From: Voacanga thouarsii
Taxonomy: Eukaryota > Streptophyta > Magnoliopsida > Gentianales > Apocynaceae
Direction of reading: 5' to 3'
Length of the DNA: 64,000 nucleotides
Assembly (NCBI GenBank): GCA_026120185.1
Contig: JANUWF010001188.1
Coordinates: 2,604,001 to 2,668,000, forward strand
Under the pieces are notes generated by a model. That model saw nothing but the letters and a program-made list of their open reading frames with translations, made no database searches and had not been told where the DNA came from. Made by a program: the position numbers and the translations under genes. Below, piece by piece: positions 36,751-48,727 of the stretch (within the stretch, counting starts at the first letter, position 1; every line of letters begins with the position of its first letter).

Positions 36751-38230
36751 TTAAGACTATGCAAGCCCATATGTACCTACCCCTATAGCAGCTAAATATC
36801 TTCTAAAGACTCTTTCTATCAAAGTTTGGTGAATGGATCTGCTAGATTATTTTGTGAGGCTATTTGTTCTACCACGATTTTTCATTTTTGAATAATTCTT
36901 AGATCAAGTGGTATATCTTCTCAATATAATTCCCCTTTTTGTGACTTCTTAATTCTTTAGATTATGAAACAACTCCAAAGTTGTCATAATAGAGTACAAT
37001 TAGCTTATCTATCTGTGGCACAACTCAAAGTTTCGAAAGAAACTTCTAGAGCCAAATTACTTCCTTGGATATCTTTGAAGCTACCACATACTCAGCTTCT
37101 ATGATTTAATCAGCAATACAAGATTGCTTGATAATTCTTCATAAAATAGCCCCTCCAAACAAGGCAAAGGCATATCTACTAATAGATTTTCTTTCATTCT
37201 TATCCACCTAGAAGTCTAAGTATGTGTACCCTGTTGAAACCAAGTCATTAGCTCTGTAAACTAATACTAGTTTCCTTGAGGTAATTAAGTCTATACTTTC
37301 TAACTTGCTAATGAACCACCTTGGGTTTGGCTAATATCTATTGATTAAGCCCACAACAAAATAGATAGCTGGCCTAGTACATAACATAACATACATAAGA
37401 CTTCCACAACTGAAGTATAGGAATCTTACTCATCATGTATTTCTCTTCTGGTATCTTAGGACACTCTTTAGAAGAAAGTGACAACCTATGTTTACAAGGG
37501 ATTTGAGTCTCTTTTCATAAATCCATGCTGAACTTGGCTAACATATTGTCAATGTATGTTATTGGTATAATCCTAACATTCTTCGATTCCTATTTCTAAA
37601 AAGCTTAATTTCAAGAATGTATTTGGCTTCTTCCAAGTCATTATACTAAATTAACTAGAAAGCCATACTTTTGTTTATGACAATATTCTACATCATTACC
37701 AATGAGCAATGTCATCCACATATAATACAAAAAGATAACATATTTGCCTTCCAATTTTTTGTACATGCATTGTTCATTCTCGTTTTGGATAAAATCATAA
37801 GACTTTTCAGCCTCATCAAAACAAATGTTCCATACTTTTGATGTTTGTTGAAGTCCATAAATAGATTTCTTAAGCTTGTAAATTATGTGCTCTTGGCCTT
37901 TAGTAATAAAACCTTCCGGTTAGGATATATAAATGTTTTCACTAAGGTGACTATTAAGAAACCTAGGCATCCTTTTGCTATATTTCATAGTCATAATGAC
38001 ATGAGGGATGTAGGATACAAATGGACTTAAGCATAGCTATCAGGGAAAAATTTTCCTTATCGATTCCCTCTTTCTGAGTGTAACCTTTTTCCACCAGCCT
38101 AACTTTGAAAGTTCCAACCTTTCTATCTGCTCCTTTCTTTCTGTTATATACCCACTTGAACCTAATGAGTTTTATCCCTTCAAGTAAAGTTATACGATCT
38201 CAAACCTAATTGAAGTACATAGATCAATCT
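36751..38230 (-). pseudogene. RT-RNase H remnant of Copia-3
   Basis: Minus strand shows fragments of a Copia reverse transcriptase, including LYVDDI (about 37690-37715) and the GSLMYVMLCTRP block (about 37370-37400), and a more complete RNase H region than Copia-2, including SHKKGNYIEK (about 36920-36950). Nearly every 20-30 codons has a stop or frameshift. It would have copied RNA to DNA and removed the RNA strand. Confidence 0.75.
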
Positions 38231-38454
38231 CATGAACTAGTTATGAACTACTAATTTATGTGTTAAGTATCTATGATCCATACTTTGCTGTGAGAGATCT
38301 CTATTCATGTGGACCACTTACTTAAACATAATGGGTCTTTTCAGCATAAATTGTGCATAACAAATTAAAGTAAAAGAGACAAATATTATTGAGAATAAAA
38401 TTTTATTTATTACTTCGAATTTGCATCAAATGCATAGTTTGGAGGGCACACATT

Positions 38455-38460
<6 letters not shown>
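38231..38460 (-). repeat. Truncated 5' LTR of Copia-3
   Basis: Aligns with the last 230 bp of 34998-36734 (for example TATGATCCATAC, AATGGGTCTTTTC, TTGCATCAAATGCATA). Confidence 0.75.
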
Positions 38461-38485
<25 letters not shown>

Positions 38486-38851
38486 CATATATTTATTTAT
38501 TTATTTATACACACACATATATACAAATAGATACATACACACACAGACATATATTCATACTTTTGATTATCTATATTTTTAGATTATTTTGTAAATATAT
38601 AAATTTAGGGACTGATTTATAAAATTTTGAGGTTATATAGTAAATATTTAAAAATTTAAAGACTAATTTATAAATTGTTTTGGGGTTATATTGCAAATAT
38701 TCAAAAATCTAATGGACCAATTTAAAATTTTGTAGGTCATATTGTAAATATTCAAAAATTTAAAGAACAATTTACAAAAATTTTAGAGTTAGTTTTCAAT
38801 TATACAAAATTGAGTATCAACCCCTTAGCCAAGTTTTAATTTACAAAAACT
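38461..38851 (+). repeat. Tekay-like LTR fragment 3 with a 52-bp minisatellite
   Basis: After a (TA)n and TTTA-rich stretch, four units of about 52-55 bp (38604-38820) follow the pattern GGACCAATTTA..AAATTTT, then GGTCATATTGTAAATATTC, then AAAAATTTAAA. Another unit continues at 44415-44470, on the far side of element B. The last 50 bases (CCTTAGCCAAGTTTTAAT) repeat sequence from inside the adjacent LTR. Confidence 0.6.
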
Positions 38852-40253
38852 TTATGCATAAATTTTGGGTATATAAAAATCATTAAATTTAAATCTAATC
38901 CTTAGCCAAGTTTTAATTAAAATATTAATCCCAAATTATACATACGAGCAAATATACTCATCGCAAGTATAGTATAGGGAATTAACGAGTATCGATCGTC
39001 AGAGGAACAAGTACACACTAATCACTTTTTATTTATTATTTAACCGACTTAATAAAATGATAAGATGATAAAAAGAAAAATAAAGAAATATGTACAACTC
39101 AAGGATGTAGGAGTATGCAATTTAGACAACTATCCTAAAAGACATGATAGTGAACCACTTAGCAACTATTTTAATTAATCATTATCTTTGCATCATGAAA
39201 GAATTAAATTAGAGTCCAATCGTTTCCCAAGTCATAAACTCACTATCTCATTATTAAATTAGTATATTTCCCAATCAAACCAACATAAACAAAAAGACAC
39301 ATTAAACTTATCCTTCAACAATTATCCATATACTCTAGGAGATAATGAAAATAAAATTAGCCAATAACCTTATACTCTAGGCGAAATTAACTAATCTTTG
39401 ATTACCTTGGTTCTTTATCTTAACTTCATTTTTCAAGTCCGTTAAGAAATAACAAATATGAAATTAATAAAATTAAATAAACTCCTAACATCGTTTTCCA
39501 AGTCAATTAGAAGCAAATCTAACTTCATCAACTCTTCCATAATTGCAAGTAATCAAACACTAAGAATGATAGAAAATTGATCAAATAACTAAATTAATCC
39601 AAAAATCATGAATCCCAAAATAATGTCAAATTACAATAAAAATATTAACTACATCATTATTTTAGAAAAAGAAAACAAAGGTAAAAGAAAGAACTCATAG
39701 ACTTCTCTTTGAAAACCTTCTTGAATAATGCCCATTAAATGATGAATCGCCTCATTTTTGAGTGATTGGCAACTTTGATCCTTGGATTCGCACCTTTCTC
39801 TTGTGTTTTTCTTGTCTTTATAAGCTCCCTTCATACCCAAATTCGTGGCTTGAGAAGTCTTGGACGAGTAGAATTCAAAAAATACCAAAATTCTTTGGAA
39901 TATACCAAATTTGTGCACAAAACTGCCTCTGTACAGATCAAACCTTGCACTGGGTCACTTCGACCCACCGGGCACCAGGTGTATTTTGGTATGCTCCTCA
40001 ACTTCTGCTTATTTCTGCTCTATTTTTCCAGAATAGACCTGGCAACTGGTGCATTAGCTTGACCTGGTGCCAGGTTAAGGCTGGGAATTTGCACTTGTTG
40101 CTCGAAATCTCTTAATCCTGCACAAATTCATTCAAAATATTTCCCGCAAGTAAAATATCAAATAGGAAGGAATATGCCTAGTTATTACATTAAAAATATC
40201 TCAAAACTAGCCTCAAATAACTAGAAAAATAATGATAAATTTAACCCCTATCA
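38852..40253 (-). repeat. 3' LTR of element B
   Basis: 1,402 bp. Its left end is degraded (TTATGCATAAAT instead of TGATCCGTAAAT); its right end is ACCCCTATCA. Adjacent PPT on minus reads AAGTGTGGAGGAATA (40254-40268). Confidence 0.85.
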
Positions 40254-42078
40254 TATTCCTCCACACTTAAACATTTGTTTGTCCTCAAGCAAAGTACTCA
40301 AGAAAAAGACAACTAGAAAAACAAAAAGTTCATTTTTAAAAAATTTTGACTATAATGTAGCTACAATTCTCCTTCAAACTCTAGATATGACCTTGTCATT
40401 CTCTTACCCTTTGAAAACATCTTGCAAATCAAATCATTAGATCAAACATATCAAAGCTCATGAAGTCAAGTTAATCAAGCTTATACATTAGTCTAAGAAA
40501 ATTATCCTACTCCTCAAGCCAAGATATAGATAACACAAATCACATAGTCAAGTCATCAAAGCAATTCAAAATTCATAGTGACCAATTTTAACAACTCTAT
40601 GTAGTGAAGAAGGAGACATTCGAATTTTTGTCGACTCATTTTTTTTAGAATGATTTAGAGAGTTGATAGCCTAAAGAGAATGTGATGCTTCTTGTTTTTT
40701 CTCTTCCACTAACCGTATTAGCCCCCTTATAGTCATTCATTATTTTTTTCTTGCTTTCGAGATAGCCTCAAGAGAGTATGATGCTTCTTCTTTTCTTCTC
40801 TTTCACTAGTCGTATTGGCGCCCTTTTTAGCAATTTTATTTCAAATATAATGCATTTTTTTTTCAATAAAGATAGAATTGACCATTTTCTTTCAATGAAA
40901 TAAATAAATCTTTCCACTCAGATTTTTTCAACTCACCAAAAGAAAATTTCACTCGTTTTTTTCACCAACCTTAATCACAACCTCAAGCTAAACAAATATG
41001 GTCACCATGAATCAAGAAAAGCCAATAATTCTTCCCATATTCATCACATCAACCATATCTAAACAAGATGAGTAAAATAATATTCAAACACCAATGCATA
41101 ACCAAGATTAACTAAAATTCTCAAAACTTAACATATCCGAGCTAACAAACCAATTTACTTTTTAATAAAAATCCTACCAAATGAATGACAAAAATTATAT
41201 CCTAAGCAAAAAAGATAATAATAATAATAATAATAACTCCATTATAAACTTAATTTAGCTCCAAAATTTCCAAACTTTCCAATTTTTAAATTGTCAAAAT
41301 TTTCAAGATTTTTCTAAAATTATTCCAAAATAGTTTGATACCAGGAAAACACTAAGATAATTGATAAATACTTAGACAAAGAATATCACCAAACCACTCT
41401 CCCACACTTAAACTGGATAATGTCCTCATTGGCCAAAAAATTAACATATTAAATCATCTATAATGGGATAAAAAAGGAAAAAGGAAGTAAAAAGTTAAGC
41501 AATACTCCCCAAGTGCAATAAGTTCCCATAGATATCAAAACTAGAAATAGAGGAAAGAGCTTGTCCAAAAGTACTTTATTCCATCCTACAAAAGAAAACA
41601 CAAATAAAAATACAAGGAAAATAATAACAAAATAAAGACACACCGAAATAAAAGAAAACAAACTAAAGAAAAATACTAATCAAAATCCTAACAAAGCATA
41701 TAAAGACACGACCCACTCCGCCACATTTAAGATAGAAAATATTTTCCTTATTTGGGGGAAAAAGATACCTAACAACTCCAAACATAAAACAAAGATATAA
41801 ACTCTTTCCACTCATCACGTTTCCTCATCAAACCTTTGTAAAAGAAATTAATGCTCATTGAAAAAGGTAGGCATGATGAAAGTAAAAATAAGAGAGGGTT
41901 TTGAAAAATGTTCATGGAAAATATTAGTTGCAATGAATATAAATACATAACCCCCTTCCATAGCACCTTTTTAGACATACAAATCAAGTTTCCAATACAA
42001 AGATGTAAATTATGTCTAAAAAGTATATAAACAGTATAATCACCACTTATCCCTTCAAAAGATTTGTCACAATTAAAA
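40254..42078. other. 3' non-coding region of element B
   Basis: AT-rich, no credible frame. Contains the internal purine-tract copy (41390-41415, minus AAGTGTGGGAGAG) also present in element A, an (ATA)n run at 41217-41236, and a short inverted-sense pair of similar blocks at 40680-40830 (GAGAATGTGATGCTTCTTG-like words twice). Confidence 0.5.
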
Positions 42079-42700
42079 TCACCCTCTAGACCTAGTAATG
42101 TAGATTTTAAAGATGGGATAAAAAAAATTCTTACTTTTCAACCCATCTACAAATACCAAGTTACCTCCCTGAAATTGGGGTGCAGGGTAGGATTTGTGAA
42201 CATCCTTCAAGGGTTTCTTATGATACATCATGAAAAAATTCAACTCCTTGAAGCATGTTAAATTCCACACATCATCAATGGCATCATTAGGCTTTGTGAG
42301 TTGAGAAGTACCTACAAATTCATAGGACAAAGAAAAATTAAAAATATGAGAGCATAAAATAGAATCAAAATTTCCCCCATCACATTGTGCAATTGCTCCT
42401 CATATTCTCTCTCCTCTCTTTTGGAGTCCTCTTATTCAAGTTTATGGGCCTTTATGGCATCTTCAACCAATTTGGCTAGTTTTGTTCTTTGATGGCTCAT
42501 TGGTTGGGATGCTTCTTCATCCCACTTAACAAATAAATTTGTATTGGCGACAAAAGAATGCATTGAGGCTTCAAGTGACGTCTCACAAAAAGCATTAATG
42601 GGAGCTTGCAACCTTGCCAATGTATTATCATTATAGCTCTTTTGATTTCTTGCCCATGAATGATTCTTTATGACAATGTTGTAAACCTCATACAAAAATC
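42079..42700 (-). pseudogene. Remnant reading frames of element B
   Basis: Two minus-strand open stretches of 87 and 83 codons: 42695-42432 (SWARNQKSYNDNTLARLQAP, KLAKLVEDAIKAHKLE) and 42330-42079 (DAIDDVWNLTCFKELNFFMM). They lie in the position of the second ORF of element A but I cannot align them with it. They may be parts of an env-like or unknown Athila ORF. No function claimed. Confidence 0.35.
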
Positions 42701-42976
42701 AAGTCAAAAATAAAAATAATAAAAACAAAAGGAAAAAATAAATAATAGAAAAATAAAGGAAGGAAAACACACACATTAGATATATTCACAAACTACCTAA
42801 ACAAAAACGTTAGTAGTATTTACAAGTACAATATGAACTAAACTAGTCAATTAAGTCACACAATGTTACAAACAACAAGGTATAGCACCTATTTACACAA
42901 AGAACATATATACATATTTACATATGACATATAAACATGGCTAAATCAATTAAATTCAAGCTTTCATGATATTGTT

Positions 42977-42999
42977 TCCTGGCAACGGTGCCAAAAACT
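42977..42999 (-). promoter_or_regulatory. tRNA-Asp primer-binding site of element B
   Basis: Minus strand TGGCACCGTTGCCAGGAAA after the LTR, matching TGGCGCCGTTGCCGGGGA (complement of the plant tRNA-Asp 3' end) with three or so changes. Confidence 0.8.
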
Positions 43000-44414
43000 T
43001 GATCCGTAAATTTTAGGTGTATAAAAATCATTAAATTTAAATCCATCCCTTAGCCAGGTTTTAATTAAAACATTAATCCTAAATTATACATACGAGCAAG
43101 TATACTCATATCAAGCATAGTATAGGGAATTAACGAGTATCGATCCTTAAAAGAACAAATACATACTAACCACTTTCATACATTGTTTCACCAACCTAAG
43201 AAAATGAAAAGATGATAAAAAGAAAAATAAAAATATATGTATAACTCAAGGATGTAGGAATATGCAATTTAGACAACTATCCTAGAAGATATGATAGTGA
43301 ACCACTTAGCAACTATTTCAATTAATCATCATCTTGGCATCATAAAGGAATTAAACTAGAGTTCAATCGTTTTCTAAGTCATAAACTCACTAACTCATGA
43401 TTAAATTAGAAAATTTTCCAATCAAACAAATATAAACAAAAAGATGCATTAAACTTGATCTTTCAATAATTATCTCTATACTCTAGGTGACAATGAACAT
43501 GAAATTAGCCAATAACCCTATACTTTAGGCGAAATTAACTAATCTTTGATTACCTTGGTTCTTCGTCTTAACTTCGTTTTTCAAGTCCATTAAGAAATAA
43601 AAAATATGAAGTTAATAAAATTAAATCAACTCCTAACATCGTTTCCCAAGTCAATTAGAAGCAAATCTAACTTCATCAACTCTTCCATAATTACAAGTAA
43701 TCAAATACCAAGAATGATAGAAAATTGATCAAATAGCTAAATTAATCCAAAAACCATGAATCCTAAAATAATGTCAAATTACAATAAAAATATTAATTAC
43801 ATCATTATTCTAGAAAAAGAAAACAAAGGTAAAAGAAAGAACTCACAGAGAAGCCCTCCTTCTTCTCTTTGAAAACATTCTTGAATAATGCCTCTTGAAT
43901 GATGAATCTCCTCCTTTTTGAGTGATTAGCAACTTTGGTCATTGAATTCACACATTTCTCTTGTATTTTTCTTGTATTTATAAGCATCCTTGATACCAAA
44001 ATTCATGAATTGAGAAGTCTTAACCGAGTAAAATTCAAAAAATATCAAAATCCTTTGAAATATACAAAATTTGTGCACAAAACTGTCTCTGTACAGATCG
44101 GACCTGGCGCCAGGTCACTTTGACCCACCTGCCACTAGGTGCATTCTGGTCTACTCCTCAACTTGTGCTTTGTTTTTGCTCTGTTTTTCTAGAACAGACC
44201 TGGCGTCTGGTGCACTAGCTTGACCTGGCACTAGGTCAAGGCTGGAAATTTATACCTTTTGCTCGAAATCTCTTAAATCCTGCACAAATTTATCTAAAAC
44301 ACCTCCCATAAATAAAATATCAAATATGAAGGAATATGTCTAGTTATTACATCAAAAATATCTCAAATTGGCCTCAAATAACTAGAAAAATAATGATGAA
44401 TTTAGCCCCTATCA
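43000..44414 (-). repeat. 5' LTR of element B
   Basis: 1,415 bp, from TGATCCGTAAATTTTAGG to AGCCCCTATCA. Contains the perfect 16-bp palindrome GACCTGGCGCCAGGTC at 44101-44116 and an imperfect second one near 44205-44245. Confidence 0.9.
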
Positions 44415-45255
44415 AAGGACCAATTTGCAAAATTTTTGGAATCACGTCATAAATATTCAAAAAATTTAAAGATAGGTGTTAGTTACGAAATTAAACTTTA
44501 TTGCTACAGATATAGTTAACTATGATGAAATTTAATATTTCTAGTAAAGAAATGAATTTTCGTCATTAAGAATGTACTATTAACGAAGAAACTTTTAAAT
44601 TTTCCCACTAATACAATTTGTCGCTAATGCTCAAGTATTAGCTAGGGTATAAAATTTTGTCGTTGAAGGTTATAATTAGTAGTGTCCAAAATTTTTTTAT
44701 AACTAAAGTTTTGTCACCAAAGTGTCATTTTCTTATAGTATATTATTTATATTCATGACTTGCTCACGCATAAATAGTGTTGTGAAAATTCCACATTGGC
44801 ATTATATTTATGAATGAAGCCATGCATTGAATATATGAAAATGTATGACTAATAAATTTTATACATTTCATGCATGGAAAATATTATGAAAATCATATCA
44901 TGAATTTTATATTAAATGACTCCAAATATTAATATAGAAAATGGTGAGTACCGATTTATTATGCCTTGGATGAATTTTTAGAATGGATATAGGGATTTAG
45001 TTGTAGAAATTTTAGGAAAAATTATAGTTGTAATTTTTGGTAGGGATGAGATTGGGAAATTATACTCCAAAGATATGTGATATGCTGTATTGACCATATA
45101 TATGATGTATTGTGATTACATTATCACAATATGGCATCTTAAAGATACGTGATACTGTAAAAGTAGGTTCAAGGCTTTTGAATAAATGAATTTTGGTGTT
45201 CTAGAAATGTAATGTGAATAATTTACCCGACAAAAATTTTATTACACATTATACT
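44415..45255 (+). repeat. Tekay-like LTR, fragment 4 (repeat unit R1)
   Basis: Begins with a minisatellite unit (GGACCAATTTGCAAAATT), then from about 44590 a segment that recurs after 54961 (unit R2), for example CTAATGCTCAAGTATTAG versus CTAATGCTCATGCATTAG. Interrupted by Copia-2 at 45255. No frame. Confidence 0.6.
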
Positions 45256-47249
45256 TGAAGGATTTGAAAACAAACAAAGAGCATGCACGGTGGAACAAAA
45301 ATGGACAGAAAAAAACATAACAGAGCATAATAGCAGCATGGAAGCATGAAAACCATACCTCTTGGAGCCTTAAACCTTGAAGATTATGGTTGAGTGAATT
45401 GAAGCACAAGAACAGCTTCCTTCTTGCCCACACGATGAAGCCTCCGATTCCGGTGTTCTCCTTTGGTGCAATGAATGCCAGGCTTTTCAATTCACAGAAT
45501 ATTCCACAGGCTAACCACTAGTTGGTGAGCACAGAATTGGGATGAGAAAAGCCACAGACTCTATCTCTTCTCGTTGGCTTTTATGGCTTCGTATGGTAAA
45601 CAATAACAAAACCAAAAGCCAGTAAACCAAGAGACACACAACGAGAGGGTGAGACTTTTCATTTTTATTTTTATTTTATTTTGTTTTATTTTTCCACACA
45701 GAAAGCCAAGAGTCATGACACCAAAAATAATTATTTTGATAATAAAAATATCCCCGAGATTTAATATTTCAAACACCCGAATATTATTAACAAAATAAAT
45801 TTTGGCTTCATCCTAAACTCTTTTGAACTGTGTCCGGAAAAATCCTATGGTCCAAGCTATTGGGCAAAATAATATTTATTATTTTTCTTGGACCCGAAAA
45901 GCCCAAAATAATAAACATTAATTATTTTTCTTGGGATTACATAAATAACCCAATAAATAATTAATGAACCCAAATGAACCAAAAAATAATTAAACTTTAA
46001 TTATTTATTTCTAGGGATTAATTAAATAAATAACCCAATGAATAATTAAGTATTAATTATTTTCTTCTAGTTTAAGTCCCGGTTAATTTTCTAATTATTC
46101 AAACTGGACTTAGGCCCTGAATAATTAATTAACCAATTAAACTAGAAAATAAATTTCTCTCAATATATTTTATTCCAGTCTAATAATAAATTAGACTTCC
46201 TGAATAAAATAAAACCCTCTCAACTGGGACCAATTCTTCAACCCAAAAATAATTAGGACTTACGGGCTATTCCGAGGACTAAAAAGACACATCGCATTGG
46301 CTACTAAAATGACCAAAATACCCCTACTATATAAATAGATGTATTTTGCATTTTAAATATTCCATAATATCACCATAAGGAAATATTGACCCCAAAGACA
46401 ATGATGGATTAGCAAAGTCTTTGACCTACAGGTAAAATGACTAAAATACCCCTCTACACATCACCATACATTTAGAAAGGAAGAAGTGTACTAACAGTCC
46501 TCTAAATGACATCTACCATCCTTAGGCTTCTAGTCCAATGATCCACGACTTCCTGGAGTGTTTCCGCTTTCCAAGTGAGCTATCTTAAAGCAAACATCCA
46601 AGTCATATTTCCCATGGCCCAGGATATTTAGATCATTTAGATAACCACAAGGGGCGATATAGTATAGACACTATCTTGTACAAGTCTGTTTTAACTAACT
46701 AGTTACACATACCCAACATGCAAGTATATTGTCCTTACGATAGAACATCAACTATAGCATATCAAAGTATATGCTTCCAGCTTCGTCAAACCACCAACTC
46801 ATACTCAAGTCATAGAGTACTACTCCACACTATAGTAGTAGTAGTCTATGTTTTTACCATATAATACTTTTAGAAATAACTACTACAGGTCTTATTTTAC
46901 ATATTCGAAATACACTTATGTCATGAAGTGAGTGGACTACTCATTGGCTAAAGGTAAGCCATTCCCCATTTGGAATTCATAACATAATAACCTAGACATG
47001 ATGAGATTTCCATTCTCATCAATCGGTTAAGAACGAACGTTTATATGTTAAGTAACCCGTGATCCATACCTTACTGTGAAAGACCTCCATTCATATGGAT
47101 CACTTACTTAAACACAGTGGGTCTTTTCCAAACGAACATTGTGCACAAACAAAAAAGTAAATTCACAAACGATTTCTGAAATGAATTCTTTTATTAACAT
47201 ATTCGATATTTACGTCAGAAACCTAGTCTAAGAGGGCACATTCCCAACA
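45256..47249 (-). repeat. 3' LTR of Copia-2
   Basis: 1,994 bp, TGAAGGATTTG to ATTCCCAACA on plus. Next to it lies the polypurine tract (minus AAGTGCAAGTGGGAGAT, 47250-47266). Confidence 0.92.
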
Positions 47250-47269
47250 ATCTCCCACTTGCACTCTAA

Positions 47270-47850
47270 GACTAGGTAAGTCCATAGGTGCCCACCCCAA
47301 TGGCGTCTAAGTATCTCTTGAAGACCCTCTCAGCCAAAGGCTTGGTGAATGGATCTGCTAGATTATTCTCGGAGGCAATGTGTACCACTACAACTTCCCG
47401 TTTTTGGATGAAATTCCGGATCAGGTGGTACTACCTCTCAATATGCTTCCCCTTCTTGTGGTTCTGAGGTTCCTTTGAGGTACTTGAGAATATGATTTTC
47501 AGCTTGCCAATGAACCTCCCCAAGGTTTGACTGATATCTGCTAACTAAGCCTATGGCAAAGCAGATATCTGGCCTAGTACACAGCATGGCGTACATGAGA
47601 CTTCCCACAGCCGAAGTGTAGGGAATCCTACTCATCCTGTCCTTTTCTTCTTGAGACTTAGAACAGTCCCTTGAAGAAAGTGACAACCCATGTCTACAAG
47701 GGTTAGAGCTCCCTCACATGAGTCCATGTTGTACTTGTACAACATCTTGTCAATGTATGCGGCTTGGGATAATCCTAACATTCTCTGCTTCCTATTTCTA
47801 AGAAGTCTAATCCTGAGAATGTAGCTGGCTTCTCCCAAGTCCTTCATACT
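47270..47850 (-). pseudogene. C-terminal RT and deleted RNase H of Copia-2
   Basis: Minus reading: MKDLGEASYILRI (47847 down), SQAAYIDKMLYKYNM, IPYTSAVGSLMYAMLCTRPD, ILKYLKGT, then directly NHKKGKHIE (about 47450) and LADPFTKPLAERVFKRYL (about 47310-47370). In Copia RNase H roughly 100 residues normally separate KYLKGT-like and NHKKGKHIE-like motifs. They are missing here, including the acidic active-site residues. RNase H would remove RNA from the RNA-DNA hybrid. Confidence 0.85.
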
Positions 47851-47865
47851 GAATTGACTAGACAG

Positions 47866-48649
47866 CTAAACTTTTGAAGATGACAATGACCCTAGATCAT
47901 TTCTAATGAGTAGAATGTCATCCACATACAAGACAAGCAAAACCACATTAATGCCTTCAAGCTTTCTGTACACGCATGGTTCATCCTCGTTTTGAATAAA
48001 ACCATAAGACTTTATAGTCTCGTCAAAATGAATGTTCCACGCTCTTGATGCCTGCTTAAGTCCATAAATGGACTTCTTAAGCTTGCAAACCATATGTTCT
48101 TGGCCTTCAGCAATAAAACCTTCTGGTTGGGACAAATAAATGTCTTCGCTAAGATGGCCATTTAAAAATGCCATCTTGACATCCATTTGTCATATCTCGT
48201 AGTCATAATAACATGAGATGGTAAGGAGGATACGGATGGATTTAAGCATGACTACCGGGGAAAGGTTTCCTCATAATCGATCCCTTTTTTTTTTTAGTAT
48301 ACTCTTTTGCCACAAGCCTAGCTATGAAGGTTTCCACCTTTCCATATGCTCCCCTCTTTCTCTTGTATACCCACTTACACCCTATGGGTTTTATCCCTTC
48401 AGGTGAAGCTACAAGATCCCAAACCTGATTGAAGTACATAGACTTAATCTCGACTTTCATTGTTTCATACCATAGATTTGCATCAGTATCAGTAATAGTC
48501 TCCTCGTATCTAGTGGGGCCTTGTTCTGGATGGTCAGAGACTAGATCGAAAGCTTCTCCAGTCCATCTATCTAGAACCCTAGACACTCTCCCACTACAAC
48601 GAGGCACCATTTGTTCAGGCTCTTGAGGTTGTGTCTCTTCTTGTTCCAC
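47866..48649 (-). pseudogene. Reverse transcriptase of Copia-2
   Basis: Two frames of one RVT_2 domain. The N-terminal half (48649-48250) has WDLVASPEGIKPIGCKWVYK; the second (48186-47866) has DVKMAFLNGHLSEDIYL, LKKSIYGLKQASRAWN and the active-site motif LYVDDILL. A frameshift and poly-A/T stretch near 48280-48295 separate them. A stop follows SSSKV at 47866. Confidence 0.88.
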
Positions 48650-48727
48650 AATCGGGTCAGAAGAAGTTGCTTCCTAAGATAACTTCTCCTCGAGTTCCAA
48701 CCTAGTTGAACCTTTCGTGGAAGTACT

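Larger units (their letters stand above)
34998..38460 (-). mobile_element. Copia-3, decayed Copia retrotransposon
   Basis: Minus-strand element with one near-complete LTR (34998-36734), a polypurine tract (36735-36750), remnants of RNase H and reverse transcriptase (36751-38230) and only the last 230 bp of the other LTR (38231-38460). Gag, protease and integrase are missing. Both ends lie in TA-rich DNA and no clean 5-bp duplication is visible. Its LTR is a distant relative of the Copia-1 and Copia-2 LTRs. Confidence 0.75.
38852..44414 (-). mobile_element. Element B: short Athila-like element without gag and pol
   Basis: A minus-strand element with two LTRs (38852-40253 and 43000-44414), a recognisable tRNA-Asp primer site and a polypurine tract, but only 2.75 kb of internal DNA. 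It lacks gag, protease, RT, RNase H and integrase. Non-coding ends are shared with element A. The flanking pentamers AAACT and AAGGA do not match, so the insertion site was altered afterwards or one end is rearranged. It would depend entirely on proteins of other elements to move. Confidence 0.85.

Noticed and set aside
34993..38465. Target duplication of Copia-3 (ATATA versus AACTA)
   Set aside because: Two of five bases differ and both flanks are TA-rich, so the match is not informative.
39649..40115. Frames of 89-117 codons in the 3' LTR of element B
   Set aside because: They lie fully within the LTR and the equivalent positions in the other LTR copies carry stops.
42977..42999. tRNA-Asp gene 3' end on the plus strand
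   Set aside because: Only the last about 18 bases match and they abut an LTR, so it is the primer-binding site, not a tRNA gene.
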